NCBI GenBank assembly: GCA_016714085.1
Contig: JADJNW010000018.1
Coordinates: 89,725-153,724 of the forward strand
Source: Saprospiraceae bacterium
Lineage (GTDB): Bacteria; Bacteroidota; Bacteroidia; Chitinophagales; Saprospiraceae
Direction of reading: 5' to 3'
Length of the DNA: 64,000 bases
In this document: one piece after another, positions 36,844 through 46,228 of the stretch
Position numbering within the stretch: position 1 is the stretch's first letter
How the letters are laid out: each line of letters begins with the position of its first letter
The notes under the pieces: model-generated
Seen by the model: only the letters and a program-made list of their open reading frames with translations
The model's database searches: none
What the model was told of the DNA's origin: nothing
Made by a program: the position numbers and the translations under genes

Positions 36844-37441
36844 AATACTTGTCAAATTCCTTTTTCAGATAAGTGAATGGATGATCTTCCCAACATCTCA
36901 CCATTCCAGCTTTTACAGGGTTATTCAGTAAGTACGTTATTTGATGCTGCATATCTGCTTCATCTCTAATTAAATGATCGTAACTTTCTTTTTGCCAAAA
37001 AGGCACTTCTCCTTTTCCGAGGCAAATATTGGATTCTCTTGCGGTATGCCTTTTAAGCGACTGAAGGCTGCGAAACAACACTTTACTCAAGTTATCCACG
37101 ATTAAATGTACATGATTGTGCATTATAGTATATGCGATCAAACGAAAATCCTTGCCATCTCGATAATGTAGCGCCGCAGAAACAATTTTTGCTATTCTTG
37201 TTTCTTTTAACCAGACCGGACCGGACTGAGGACTGTCAAGTAATTGATCAAATTTTTGAAAATAGTTATCCCAATGGGCTTTTGTCCATTTTTCCTTGTC
37301 GAGCATTCTTTCTGCTTTCAATTGCAAAATTTTTTCTTTGGGTAAAGAACCAGCCAAACGAAATGTAATTGCAAATGCAGCGTTTTCTGGTTGCCAATGA
37401 GGGAGGTTTCTGTTATAAAACCGAGGGTCTGTTTTTTTCAT
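36827..37441 (-). CDS. REP-associated tyrosine transposase (RAYT, Y1 HUH family)
   Basis: A 204-residue single-strand DNA transposase of the IS200/IS605-like Y1 superfamily. The HUH motif is H110-V-H112 in AYTIMHNHVHLIV. The catalytic Tyr is probably Y154 in FWQKESYDHLIRD. The NNPVKAGMV block before the C-terminus is typical of RAYTs. RAYTs are usually single-copy chromosomal genes that move or maintain REP palindromes rather than themselves. Here matching palindromes flank the gene on both sides (36811-36843 and 37492-37512), which supports this. Its final codons, YSSSD and the stop, are supplied by the nearer palindrome. The protein looks complete. Confidence 0.92.
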   Translation of the reverse strand: MKKTDPRFYNRNLPHWQPENAAFAITFRLAGSLPKEKILQLKAERMLDKEKWTKAHWDNYFQKFDQLLDSPQSGPVWLKETRIAKIVSAALHYRDGKDFRLIAYTIMHNHVHLIVDNLSKVLFRSLQSLKRHTARESNICLGKGEVPFWQKESYDHLIRDEADMQHQITYLLNNPVKAGMVRCWEDHPFTYLKKEFDKYYSSSD

Positions 37442-37491
37442 TCGCCGCTTTTAAATTTGGACGATGACAAAAAAAAATGTCACATGATGTC

Positions 37492-37512
37492 GCTCCGATT
37501 GCCAATCGGAGC
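37492..37512. repeat. REP-like palindrome 2 (upstream of the RAYT)
   Basis: GCTCCGATT (37492-37500), loop GCC, AATCGGAGC (37504-37512). It shares the 9-bp arms with palindrome 1 and differs by one loop base. It lies 26 bases before the lolD start codon, so it would be in the lolD leader. Confidence 0.88.
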
Positions 37513-37538
37513 TACCTTTACAGCAAAAGAGCAATTCA

Positions 37539-38192
37539 GTGATTCAAGCGAATAATATCCATAAGTCATATAATCAATTACACGTTTTAAAAGGCGTTGA
37601 TTTACAGGTAGAAAAAGGAGAAGTGGTAGCTATCGTAGGCAAGTCCGGCGCTGGAAAAAGTACCTTATTGCATATTCTCGGTACTTTGGATCGTGCAGAT
37701 ACGGGTAAACTTTTGATTAACCAGGAAGATGTATTCCGATTAAATACAAAGCGACTGGCGGAGTTTCGCAATCGCAATATTGGCTTCATTTTTCAATTTC
37801 ACCATTTGCTCCCGGAATTTACGGCGCTTGAAAACGTGTCTATTCCTGCCTATATCAGCCGCCAACCGGAATCCACCACACAAAAACGCGCTCAAGAATT
37901 GCTTGATTATCTGGGACTTTCGGAACGATTGACCCATAAACCAAGCCAACTTTCAGGTGGCGAACAGCAACGCGTGGCAGTAGCTCGTGCACTCATCAAC
38001 AATCCCTCCATCGTTTTTGCGGATGAGCCTTCCGGCAATCTCGATTCAGAGTCATCTCAGGAATTGCACCAATTGATTTTTAATCTGCGCAAAGATTTTA
38101 ATCAAACCTTTATCATCGTCACCCACAATGAAGACCTTGCTCAAATGAGTGATCGTTGCCTTGAAATGAAGGATGGAAGGCTGATTGGCTAA
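37539..38192 (+). CDS. lolD: LolD-type ABC transporter ATPase
   Basis: A 217-residue ATPase of the LolD/MacB class, which powers lipoprotein release from the inner membrane or related extrusion. It starts with GTG (37539); there is no nearby ATG. Walker A is GKSGAGKST (34-42), the Q-loop FQFHHLLPEFTALENV is of LolD type, the signature is LSGGEQQRVAVARAL, and Walker B is IVFADEPSGNLD. No permease gene (LolC/E) is adjacent; in Bacteroidota the permease is often elsewhere. The RAYT palindrome lies in its upstream region. Confidence 0.85.
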   Translation: MIQANNIHKSYNQLHVLKGVDLQVEKGEVVAIVGKSGAGKSTLLHILGTLDRADTGKLLINQEDVFRLNTKRLAEFRNRNIGFIFQFHHLLPEFTALENVSIPAYISRQPESTTQKRAQELLDYLGLSERLTHKPSQLSGGEQQRVAVARALINNPSIVFADEPSGNLDSESSQELHQLIFNLRKDFNQTFIIVTHNEDLAQMSDRCLEMKDGRLIG

Positions 38193-38381
38193 AGCTATTT
38201 TTTTTTGTGCAATATTTCTAATAATGATAAGGCTTTTGATGCTGTTTTCTTCTTGGGATTTCAAAATTTAACGCAGCGATTTTTCTAATTTTCTTTGATT
38301 TTTATTGGAAAAAATTTTAACTTACCAGTATAAATTTTACGAGCCATTCTCCAATTTTTTTCTAACCAAAACTTTTCAAGT

Positions 38382-38630
38382 ATGAATATTACATTTGAAG
38401 AATTGCGAGAAATCAAACACAAACTGCCTTCAGGCAGTGTAAAGCGCATTGCTAAAGAGCTGAACATCGAAGAGCAAAAGGTGCGCAATTATTTTAGTGC
38501 CGGCAGAAACGGCAAGGGCGAAGTAGCAGATATCTATTTAGAACAAGGGCCAAATGGAGGCATTGTCCATATCGAAGATACCAGCATACTTGAAACGGCT
38601 AAAAGAATACTCGCTGAAGGCGAGAGTTAA
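38382..38630 (+). CDS. Small HTH-like DNA-binding protein
   Basis: An 82-residue protein. The first half (FEELREIKHKLPSGSVKRIAKELNIEEQKVRNYFSAG) reads as a helix-turn-helix, with the second helix at VKRIAKELNI and the recognition helix at EEQKVRNYF. The second half (DIYLEQGPNGGIVHIEDTSILETAKRIL) is a short strand-helix tail. It resembles small conserved DNA-binding proteins of Bacteroidota, but I do not recognise a named family. It is a single gene, followed by a palindromic terminator shared with the convergent methyltransferase gene. Confidence 0.7.
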   Translation: MNITFEELREIKHKLPSGSVKRIAKELNIEEQKVRNYFSAGRNGKGEVADIYLEQGPNGGIVHIEDTSILETAKRILAEGES

Positions 38631-38643
38631 GCAAAGCAACTGA

Positions 38644-38682
38644 TTGTCGGCAGGTGGCCGATAGATTGTTGCCTGCTGACAA
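38644..38682. terminator. Palindrome between convergent genes
   Basis: TTGTCGGCAGG (38644-38654) and CCTGCTGACAA (38672-38682) pair with one mismatch. It lies 14 bases after the small HTH gene and directly against the stop of the methyltransferase gene. It may serve both as terminator, though T-runs are absent. Confidence 0.5.
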
Positions 38683-39415
38683 TTACATATACAAATAAAA
38701 TGCACCTGTAAGCTTGGTGTAATCCTCTGTCCACTCGTTGATGCCTTCGCTTTGGATAATTAATTGCTCTTTTTCTAAATTTTTCCTGGTTTTTTCAAAT
38801 TGCATCAACAATCTTTCAATAGGTTTTTCTTCTTTCGGTTGTATTTCCAGCATTTTATTACAATACAAATGGTAATGCTCTGCCATTTCCTGAAAACGCA
38901 ATCCTTCGATGAAGGGTAGAATTACACAAAATTTTCCGGTATCGTGTAGCAAAGTTCGCACCGCGGCTAGTAAATCCCCATGTGGTAATTTTATCGTATG
39001 CCGGACGTTATTTTTATCTTGATTGTCAGAAAAAGTGCCTCCGCTAAAGAAAGGAGGATTGCTGACGATGAGATCATATTTTTGAGCACAGCTTTTAGCG
39101 TAATCCTGGATAGAAGCGTGGAAATACGTTTAATCTATCTGCCCAGGGTGTCGTTTGCATATTTTCTTTTGCCTGTTCAAAAGCATCCGGATCAATTTCT
39201 ACCGCATCAATTTGACTTATCGGATTGCGTTGCCCCAGCATAATCGCAATGAGTCCACTTCCAGTACCAACGTCTAATACTGTTTTTGTATTTTCTACAT
39301 CAGCCCAAGCGCCAAGCAGCACACCGTCTGTTCCTACTTTCATGGCACATCGGTCTTGATGTATAGAGAATTGTTTAAAGTAAAAGGGTTTGGCGCGTTT
39401 TGCCTTTGTGCTCAT
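38683..39415 (-). pseudogene. trmN6: tRNA1(Val) adenine-N6 methyltransferase, frameshifted
   Basis: The N-terminal part (106 residues from 39415) has the TrmN6 start FYFKQFSIHQDRCAMKVGTDGVLLGAW and SAM motif I, VLDVGTGSGLIAIML. It then shifts frame at a GG near 39120 and stops at 39095. The correct frame continues HASIQDYAKSC, then YDLIVSNPPFFSGG (the catalytic NPPF motif) and runs to 38683, so the rest of the protein is intact. Removing one base restores a protein of about 243 residues, the normal length. With only one indel and full motif conservation, this may be a consensus error rather than a true pseudogene. TrmN6 methylates A37 of tRNA1(Val). Confidence 0.85.
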
Positions 39416-39533
39416 TCTTGATATTGCTTTATTCCTAAAAATAACTTCACCGGCTAAAATGTTGACTCATTTTAAAATAAAAAACGCCCAGCCGAAGCCA
39501 GGCGTCGTTGGTTTTTCGTTTGAATATTTATTT

Positions 39534-41546
39534 TTATTTAATATCAGATGGACTGCGAATAACGATTTGTGCCGTATTAAACTGTGAAACGACAGCTGTA
39601 ATTTCCACGGTGCCGCTTGGCACATTTTGTGCAGAAAAAGAAGCTTGACTGCGCGTAAACATGACAATTGTGCCACTGGCATCGGTCACATTTTTAGAAC
39701 CGGAAAAAGTACCACTCGCAATCGTGACATCTTTGATCTTCACCAAAGTCGATTCCCATGCTTCTAAATTGCTAATGACTTGATTCGCAGTCGCTTCTCG
39801 TGGTGTAGGTAGCGTGCCCGCACCGATTAGCTTAGCCAAAGTCCCTGCTACATTATTGACTTGCAATAAACCATTAAACTCTGATAATTCCTGACCACCA
39901 ATGCTTACTTCTACCTCTTGACCGAGCGTAAAATTATGCGCCGCCTGGAAACGCACGACAATCCCTGCCGTTGAATCTTGAATCACCAGATTTCGACCAT
40001 CCCAATTATTATTGTCTTTATCAGAAATGACAACGCCTTTGATTTTTTTATTCGCAGGCCCTGCGGTCGTACCAGATGTAAATAAATCACGCACGGCTTT
40101 GATTGGGAGCAATTCGCTACCGCCACCCGGATTGCTATTGCCACCACCGTCTATATCATTGGTATTGCGAATAACAAGTTGCGCAGTATTAAATTGCGAC
40201 ACTACTGCAGTTACTGCCACCGTACCACTTGGCACAGCTTGTCCCGAAAAAGTAGCCTGACTGCGCGTAAACATTACCACTGAACCCGAGGCATCGGTCA
40301 CATTTTTTGAACCTGAATACGTGCCTTGCGCAATCGTCGCATCTTTGATTTTGACCAAAGTAGATTCCCAATTCTCCAGATTCGACAGTACTTGCGACAC
40401 GGTAGCCTCACGAGGCGTTGGCAACGTACCTGCACCATTTGATTTGGCTAAACCATTATCTACACTATTGATTTGCAGTAAGCCATTAAATTCTGACAAT
40501 TCTTGTCCGCTCGTAATAATTTCTATTTGCTGACCCAATGCGAAAGTATGATTATTGGCGAAACGCACCGCGATACCGCCGGTTGAATCCTGAATCACCA
40601 AATTTCTGCTATCCCAGTTGTTATTATCCTTGTCAGAAATAACGATGCCTTTAATCTTGGTATTCGCAGGCGCAGCACTAGCGCCGGATTTAAACAATTC
40701 GCGCAAAGATTGAATACTTACAAATGCTTCATTGCCAGAACCGCCACCGCTGCAACGCGGATCGTTCATCACGATATCTGAATAATCGCGGATATACAAT
40801 TGCTTGGTTGTACCAAATACGCTGTAAATTGCGGTAATTGTACCATTTCCTTCCGGCACCGGTTTGTTTGCAAAAATAGCGAAACCACTGGTTCTCAGAG
40901 TGATTTTACCGCCATTGCAATCCAGGACGGTGCGATTGAGCGTCTGACGACCAACTTGATCGGAGATCGGAAGCCCAACTTCATTACCTGCAAACTCTAC
41001 ATTTTCCAATTTGACCAAAGTCGAAATATCAGCAGGGCCGAGGGTATTAATCGTTTTTGCTTTAGGCTCGGGAGCGCCCACGCGTTTACCTTTGATGATA
41101 TGCTCATCCAAAGCCTGGATGTCGCCCAACTGTTGTGCACCATCCTCGATATACACATAGCCACCCAACTGGATCACGCCATTGTATTCGCCTAAAACCA
41201 AGCCTTGGCATTTGATAAACAACTCTCTTCCAACGGGATAGAAATTATAAGCATTCGTCAGATTAATCAATATTTCGATACCAGCAGTTTCATCTTGCAA
41301 AATGAAGGAACGAAAATAATTGCCCGAACGATCGTCTGCTACAACCACTCCTTTCACGAGTAAATCTTGTTCAATTGGCGTATAAGTGCCTGATTTATAA
41401 AGCGCTTTCAATTCTGCAATGGTAGCATTAGCCGTGAGTCCAGGGTCAACACCATCCACGGGCGGTTCGTCAAATTCCTGATCAATACAAGCGCTGACAC
41501 CTGCCAACAAGAAAAGTATTAGTAATTTTTGAAATAAGTATTTCAT
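39534..41546 (-). CDS. Lipoprotein with three DUF5689 domains
   Basis: A 670-residue lipoprotein (ATG at 41546, LLAGVSAC, Cys20). Three tandem DUF5689 domains follow. Each starts with a short helix such as ATIAELKALYKSG or IQSLRELFKSG, then an OB-like barrel with IKG[IV]VISDKDNNNW and NLVIQDST. The second and third are close copies (about 40110-40720 and 39534-40100), and their DNA has diverged at silent positions, so the duplication is old and under selection. DUF5689 proteins are usually surface lipoproteins linked to TonB receptors; the ligand is unknown. It is 33 bases after the TonB receptor gene and surely in the same operon. Confidence 0.85.
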   Translation of the reverse strand: MKYLFQKLLILFLLAGVSACIDQEFDEPPVDGVDPGLTANATIAELKALYKSGTYTPIEQDLLVKGVVVADDRSGNYFRSFILQDETAGIEILINLTNAYNFYPVGRELFIKCQGLVLGEYNGVIQLGGYVYIEDGAQQLGDIQALDEHIIKGKRVGAPEPKAKTINTLGPADISTLVKLENVEFAGNEVGLPISDQVGRQTLNRTVLDCNGGKITLRTSGFAIFANKPVPEGNGTITAIYSVFGTTKQLYIRDYSDIVMNDPRCSGGGSGNEAFVSIQSLRELFKSGASAAPANTKIKGIVISDKDNNNWDSRNLVIQDSTGGIAVRFANNHTFALGQQIEIITSGQELSEFNGLLQINSVDNGLAKSNGAGTLPTPREATVSQVLSNLENWESTLVKIKDATIAQGTYSGSKNVTDASGSVVMFTRSQATFSGQAVPSGTVAVTAVVSQFNTAQLVIRNTNDIDGGGNSNPGGGSELLPIKAVRDLFTSGTTAGPANKKIKGVVISDKDNNNWDGRNLVIQDSTAGIVVRFQAAHNFTLGQEVEVSIGGQELSEFNGLLQVNNVAGTLAKLIGAGTLPTPREATANQVISNLEAWESTLVKIKDVTIASGTFSGSKNVTDASGTIVMFTRSQASFSAQNVPSGTVEITAVVSQFNTAQIVIRSPSDIK

Positions 41547-41579
41547 TATGAATGCGTATTTTATTGTTTTCAAAGATTT

Positions 41580-44357
41580 TTAGAATCGGAAACTTACGTT
41601 TGCAAAATAATTCAAACCAAAATTGTAAAAATAGCGAGTCGGGTAAACCGAAGGCTGTCGGTCGCGTGTGTCGAAACGCAATTGCTCGAAACCGCCGGTA
41701 ATAAACTCGGTATTATTCAGAATATTATTCACGCCAAGATTCAGGAATAAGAAGTATTTGCCAAACTTGAAAGACTTGCCGCCAAATAAATCAACCGTAA
41801 ACTGACTGGGCGCTTGTTCTTGATTTACAACCTCTTCGAATTGATCAGGATTTTCGTCCAAACCATACACCGCGTCCACTGTGCGGCGCACAGGATTGAA
41901 ATCAATATAAATATCGTCGAAGAAATTGAAATTCACATTGACAAACCAAAACTTTGGCGAGCGATAATTCAATCCCATCGTGTAAGCCTGTTGAGGCATC
42001 CCTGCCACATAGAAATTTTTGTTATATACCGATACTTCTTGTGGCAATACTACCAGGTCTTTCCCATTATCCAAATAGGTGCGGCTCACGGGGCGTGAAG
42101 TGTAAATGTACTGCCCAATAGCGGCGACGCCTGTTAAATTCAGACCTGCGATCAATTTCACATCCAGCGCAATCTCTGCACCGATGTGCTGCTGATCAAC
42201 TCCAGAAAGGATATAATTGCCAAAATCGCGTTGGAGATCATTGTAAAATCTCAGGATTCTGATTTGATCGCTGAATTGCGCAAAGTAAGCAGTAGCGCGG
42301 CCTTTCACATTCGGTGAACGCAAATAATAACCTGCTTCGGCGCTCATAATTTTTTGGTCGGTCAAATTCGGCACAAGGTGATTGCGGGTACGCGGCGACA
42401 CATACGCGGTTTCTACGTAAGGCGCGCGTGTGAGGTAGGCCGCATTCGCAAAGAAATAATGCCTTCCACTGAGTTTATAGGTCAAGCCAGCTTTTGCGCC
42501 GTAGTTTATAAAATCCTGGGATTCGGATTCTCCAAATGAGGAATCAGCAAAGCGTCCATTGCGATAATTGCCTGTACGCCAGAAGTTTGTGCCTGAAACA
42601 TTTCCTGCAATAAAAATATCCAATTTGGGCAAGGTCAGAATTCCCTGACTCCAAAGATTCCACTGATGGATGTCCATTTCATAGTCGTAGCCCCAAGTAT
42701 CGCCCTCTCGTACAATGCCGCTTGGATTATTGAGGTCATTTTGAATAGCATTGAACGGCAAATCGGGTTCGCCGATGGCAAATTTGTCAATGTTTACGTA
42801 ATAATCGCCACCCAGGAGGTCTTCTACAGTTTTGTATTCATGCAATTGCTGAATTTGATAACTCGCACCGGCATGAAAAGTAAATTTATCGCTGAAAATA
42901 TTCTGGTAATTGGTAGAGAAGTTGGCGTCTTTACTGTCCGAGCGCTGATCTTCGATGATATATTGTGACCAACGGCCTTCCACATTTTGAATGCCTAATT
43001 CCTGACCAAAAATGCTATTTAATTCGCTATTGCGATTGACTTCATAAAATTTCGCCCAATTGAGTTGCCGCGCCTCTTCGCTAAGTGTCAATTGATCGGT
43101 TTGGTAATCAACAGCATCCTGTTGATCGTTGCGCAAAAACCAACTTGGCAAATATTGATAATAATCAGGGCGTGGATCAGCAGTATCAAACCAATCAAGA
43201 CGAGTTGTGCCGCTTTCACCAAATTGGTAGGAAACAGCAGTAGTAAGCGTTCCTGTATTTTTGATTTTCCAATCGTGACGAAGAATGAACATCGGTTGAT
43301 CGGTATGCACCACGCTTGAGTTGCGTTTTTCACCATTTTGATAGCCCCATAAAGGATTATAGAAATTAGAACCCGCCAGATCATAGATTTCCTGAGTGCT
43401 GGAAGTAGAGCGTCCCCGACGTAAAGGCGCATCAAATGCAGTCAAATTGAGTGTATGGCTTTCACCAAATTTTTTATCAAGCGACAAAAAGTAAGCCCAG
43501 GCAGCATAAAATGTACCTTCGATATAGCCTTCTTCTGCCCAACGCCGCGAACCTGATACTGTGAAAGCCCAGCCACCATCAAGCAAACCGCTGGAATAAG
43601 TCGCCATCACTCTATTGCGATAGGTGCGATTGGAATTGGCATAAGACACGCTGAATTGTTTGCGAAAGCCCGAAGCTCTGGTATCAATGGTCGTAGCGCC
43701 ACCGATGCCACCGAAAGAGTAGGTGAGTGATGTCAATCCTATATCCGCATCGCGGAAGCGAGTGACTTCGTTCAGTCCACCCCAAGCGTTCCAGAAAACG
43801 CGGCCATTTTCTAATTTATTGACAGGAATTCCATTCAAATAAACCAAGGTATTTTCAGAATCTAATCCGCGGATGCGAAAACGAGCCGGTCCAAAAGTGA
43901 ATGCCGCCGCTGAGACAAACACATCGCGCGAAGCTGTCAACACGCCGGAAATATTCTGATTGCTGGTTATTTGATCTAAGTCTTCATCCGAGAGAGAAAT
44001 AGTTGGTATAAAATCTTCTTTTATGGTGGTTGTAAGGTCAGGCTGCGCCACCATTTGCACAACGCTCAAATCAACATTGGCATTTTCTACTTTTACATTT
44101 AAAGAAATTGGCACATAATTCGTCATACCAATACTCAGAATGTAAGCGCCGGAAGGTACGCCGAAAATTACAAAATTTCCTTGCGGGTCGCTGATTCCTT
44201 GACTATTCATACCATCAACGGTGATATAGGCGCCTTCCAAGTTTCGCTTGGTCTCCGCATCCTGGATCTTTCCTTTGATCGTGTAGCCGTTTTGAGCTGA
44301 AAGAACTGCACCATACAACAGAAAAGCGGTTAGAAAAACAGTGAAATGTTTAAGCAT
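41580..44357 (-). CDS. TonB-dependent receptor
   Basis: A 925-residue outer-membrane transporter with a signal peptide ending GAVLSAQ. A carboxypeptidase-like regulatory domain (YTIKGKIQDAETKRNLEGAYI) is followed by a plug region (SLSDEDLDQITSNQNISGVL, then RFRIRGLDSENTLVYLNGIPVN) and a large beta-barrel ending NYFANVSFRF. The terminal Phe-rich strand is as expected for BAM insertion. It lacks the SusC signature. Paired with the DUF5689 lipoprotein downstream, it probably imports a ligand captured by that lipoprotein; which ligand is unknown. Confidence 0.9.
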   Translation of the reverse strand: MLKHFTVFLTAFLLYGAVLSAQNGYTIKGKIQDAETKRNLEGAYITVDGMNSQGISDPQGNFVIFGVPSGAYILSIGMTNYVPISLNVKVENANVDLSVVQMVAQPDLTTTIKEDFIPTISLSDEDLDQITSNQNISGVLTASRDVFVSAAAFTFGPARFRIRGLDSENTLVYLNGIPVNKLENGRVFWNAWGGLNEVTRFRDADIGLTSLTYSFGGIGGATTIDTRASGFRKQFSVSYANSNRTYRNRVMATYSSGLLDGGWAFTVSGSRRWAEEGYIEGTFYAAWAYFLSLDKKFGESHTLNLTAFDAPLRRGRSTSSTQEIYDLAGSNFYNPLWGYQNGEKRNSSVVHTDQPMFILRHDWKIKNTGTLTTAVSYQFGESGTTRLDWFDTADPRPDYYQYLPSWFLRNDQQDAVDYQTDQLTLSEEARQLNWAKFYEVNRNSELNSIFGQELGIQNVEGRWSQYIIEDQRSDSKDANFSTNYQNIFSDKFTFHAGASYQIQQLHEYKTVEDLLGGDYYVNIDKFAIGEPDLPFNAIQNDLNNPSGIVREGDTWGYDYEMDIHQWNLWSQGILTLPKLDIFIAGNVSGTNFWRTGNYRNGRFADSSFGESESQDFINYGAKAGLTYKLSGRHYFFANAAYLTRAPYVETAYVSPRTRNHLVPNLTDQKIMSAEAGYYLRSPNVKGRATAYFAQFSDQIRILRFYNDLQRDFGNYILSGVDQQHIGAEIALDVKLIAGLNLTGVAAIGQYIYTSRPVSRTYLDNGKDLVVLPQEVSVYNKNFYVAGMPQQAYTMGLNYRSPKFWFVNVNFNFFDDIYIDFNPVRRTVDAVYGLDENPDQFEEVVNQEQAPSQFTVDLFGGKSFKFGKYFLFLNLGVNNILNNTEFITGGFEQLRFDTRDRQPSVYPTRYFYNFGLNYFANVSFRF

Positions 44358-44512
44358 AAGATATAAGGCTAAGGTTGTTTACGGTTTGTAGATTGCTACA
44401 AAGCAAACGCAAAATTAGCAGATTTGCCTAACAAGGCGCATGGGTGTGAAAAAATTAACCTGCGGGTAACTTTGCGTGAAAGGATGTTTTTTCAGGAGGC
44501 AATGCAAAAATA

Positions 44513-44552
44513 AACGCCGAAGCGGATATTACCAACTTCGGCGTTCTTTTTT
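44513..44552. terminator. Terminator downstream of the OmpA-like gene
   Basis: AACGCCGAAG (44513-44522) and CTTCGGCGTT (44536-44545) are perfect complements. A T-run follows on the plus strand, and on the minus strand TATTTTTG follows, so it can serve the minus-strand OmpA-like gene, whose stop is at 44584. Confidence 0.7.
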
Positions 44553-44583
44553 GTCGGATATTCGACGCTTAATGTAATAATCG

Positions 44584-46005
44584 TTATTCGTTCAGGTAAA
44601 TATCAAATTCGACGCGGCGGTTTTTATCCCGACCATCTTTATAACGATTGTCTGCTATTGGTTTGGTTTCACCATAACCCGTAAAACTCAAACGCGAAGC
44701 TTCTATACCTTTTGAAATCAGATAATCGTAGCAAGCCTTAGCACGTGCTTCTGACAGCGTTTGGTTGGTAGAAGAGCTACCCACACTATCCGTATGGCCA
44801 CCAATGCGCATTTTATAATCAGGGTAACGCTTGAGAATATCCACAATCTGATTCAACACCTCAAAAGAGCTGGTCAAAAGTGTTGTCTTACCGGTTTCAA
44901 ACTGCACGGCTCTTGTCGCAAAAGTTAAGGTTTCTTTGTCTTCCTGTTTTACCTCAGGGCAGCCGTTATTAGAAGCAGGGCTGCAGAGTTCGGACAGCGG
45001 TCGGCACTATCGATGATACCATCGTTATCGCTATCTGGGCAGCCATTGGTTGCAGCGGTACCTCGTTGATCGGGGCAACGGTCATTTTTGTCGGCAATGC
45101 CATCGTTATCGCGGTCGGGGCAGCCTTTCAGTGCTGGCTTACCAGCCTCATTTGGACACTCGTCTTCGCTATCAGGAACACCATCATTATCACCATCACG
45201 TATTGGACAACCATTGTTTGCGGCCGTACCAGCTTCATCTGGGCATTGATCATTTTTATCAGCAATACCATCATTGTCGCGGTCAGGACAACCCGCGAGT
45301 GTACGTGAGCCAGCTACATCCGGACATTCATCATCTCCATCGGGTACACCATCATTATCAGCGTCCGGGCAACCATTAGTCGCAGCAGATCCAGCCACAG
45401 TCGGGCAAAGGTCTTGTCCATCGGGAACGCCATCTTTATCTGCATCTTGAACGGTTGGCGTACTCGCGCCTTCGCCAAGCAAAATCAATAAACCAGTTCC
45501 AATTTGTATATTATCTCTCAAATCATCAAAACCGAAGCGATATTCTCCTTGAAACTCAGGTAAGTATGCGTACTAATCGGAAATTCAATCCTAAACCTGC
45601 GGGCGCAGCGAAGGATATTTCTTCAAATTCTGTACTAATAGCGCCAACTCCACCATACAAATAAGGATAGATAAAATTCTTCTCCTTAAAAAGCTTGAGT
45701 TGGAGCAAGGCATCCAAACTGATGATCGCGGCATCATTGGTGTTGCCCATTTCATCGAGTGGCAATTCTGCTTTAGCTAATTTTAAAGGGAAAGAAAGAT
45801 TGAGCGCGTTGTTCAAATGACGCAGGTATTCCACTTCTGCGCCCACTGTGAATTCATTGGGACGCCAATGATTGTGAATAGGAAACTGGTAGTTTAGAAA
45901 AGTCGCTCGAAGACCGAGTGCGTTTTTAGCAGCATCGTATTGAGCGAATGCGATTTGCAGACCTATAGCTGCAATGAAAATCAGGGTAAAGGTTGTTCTT
46001 TTCAT
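44584..46005 (-). pseudogene. OmpA-family protein with thrombospondin type 3 repeats, two frameshifts
   Basis: Three consecutive frames form one protein. 46005-45556 encodes a signal peptide and part of an N-terminal barrel (NALGLRATFLNYQFP). 45540-44949 continues with YRFGFDDLRDN and then calcium-binding thrombospondin type 3 repeats (DADKDGVPDG, DNDGIADKNDQCP and more). 44975-44584 carries the OmpA peptidoglycan-binding domain (YKMRIGGHTDSVG, LSEARAKACYDYL, GYGETKPIADN). A base is gained near 45560 and one lost near 44980. Restoring both gives about 473 residues with all motifs intact. It should link outer membrane and peptidoglycan. The lesions may be consensus errors. Confidence 0.85.
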
Positions 46006-46228
46006 GACTTAATAAGTTAAAGGCTTTCGTTTAATTGAATAATAGGACATTTCAGCTTCAGCGAACTGAAAGAGATAGGGCAAATCGAGTGTTTTGTAAT
46101 TTTGTATCCAAAAGATTGAACGCTTTTGGATGTGCCGGAAGGGCAATTTTATTATTTAGACGCAAAAATCCGAAAAAGTCACATCAAAGTTAAAAAATCT
46201 TGATTGTTTGTGCAGGTGTTTTCAATTT

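Noticed and set aside
36598..36855. 85-residue minus-strand frame in the gap before the RAYT gene
   Set aside because: It overlaps the RAYT 3' end, the palindrome and a plus-strand terminator, and has no recognisable domain; coding is unlikely.
45050..45379. Long plus-strand frame opposite the thrombospondin repeats
   Set aside because: It is a low-complexity His/Tyr/Arg-rich shadow of the Asp-rich repeat on the minus strand.
44584..46005. Programmed ribosomal frameshifting in the OmpA-like gene and its frameshifted neighbours
   Set aside because: The shift sites share no slippery heptamer or following structure and go in both directions; random indels explain them better.
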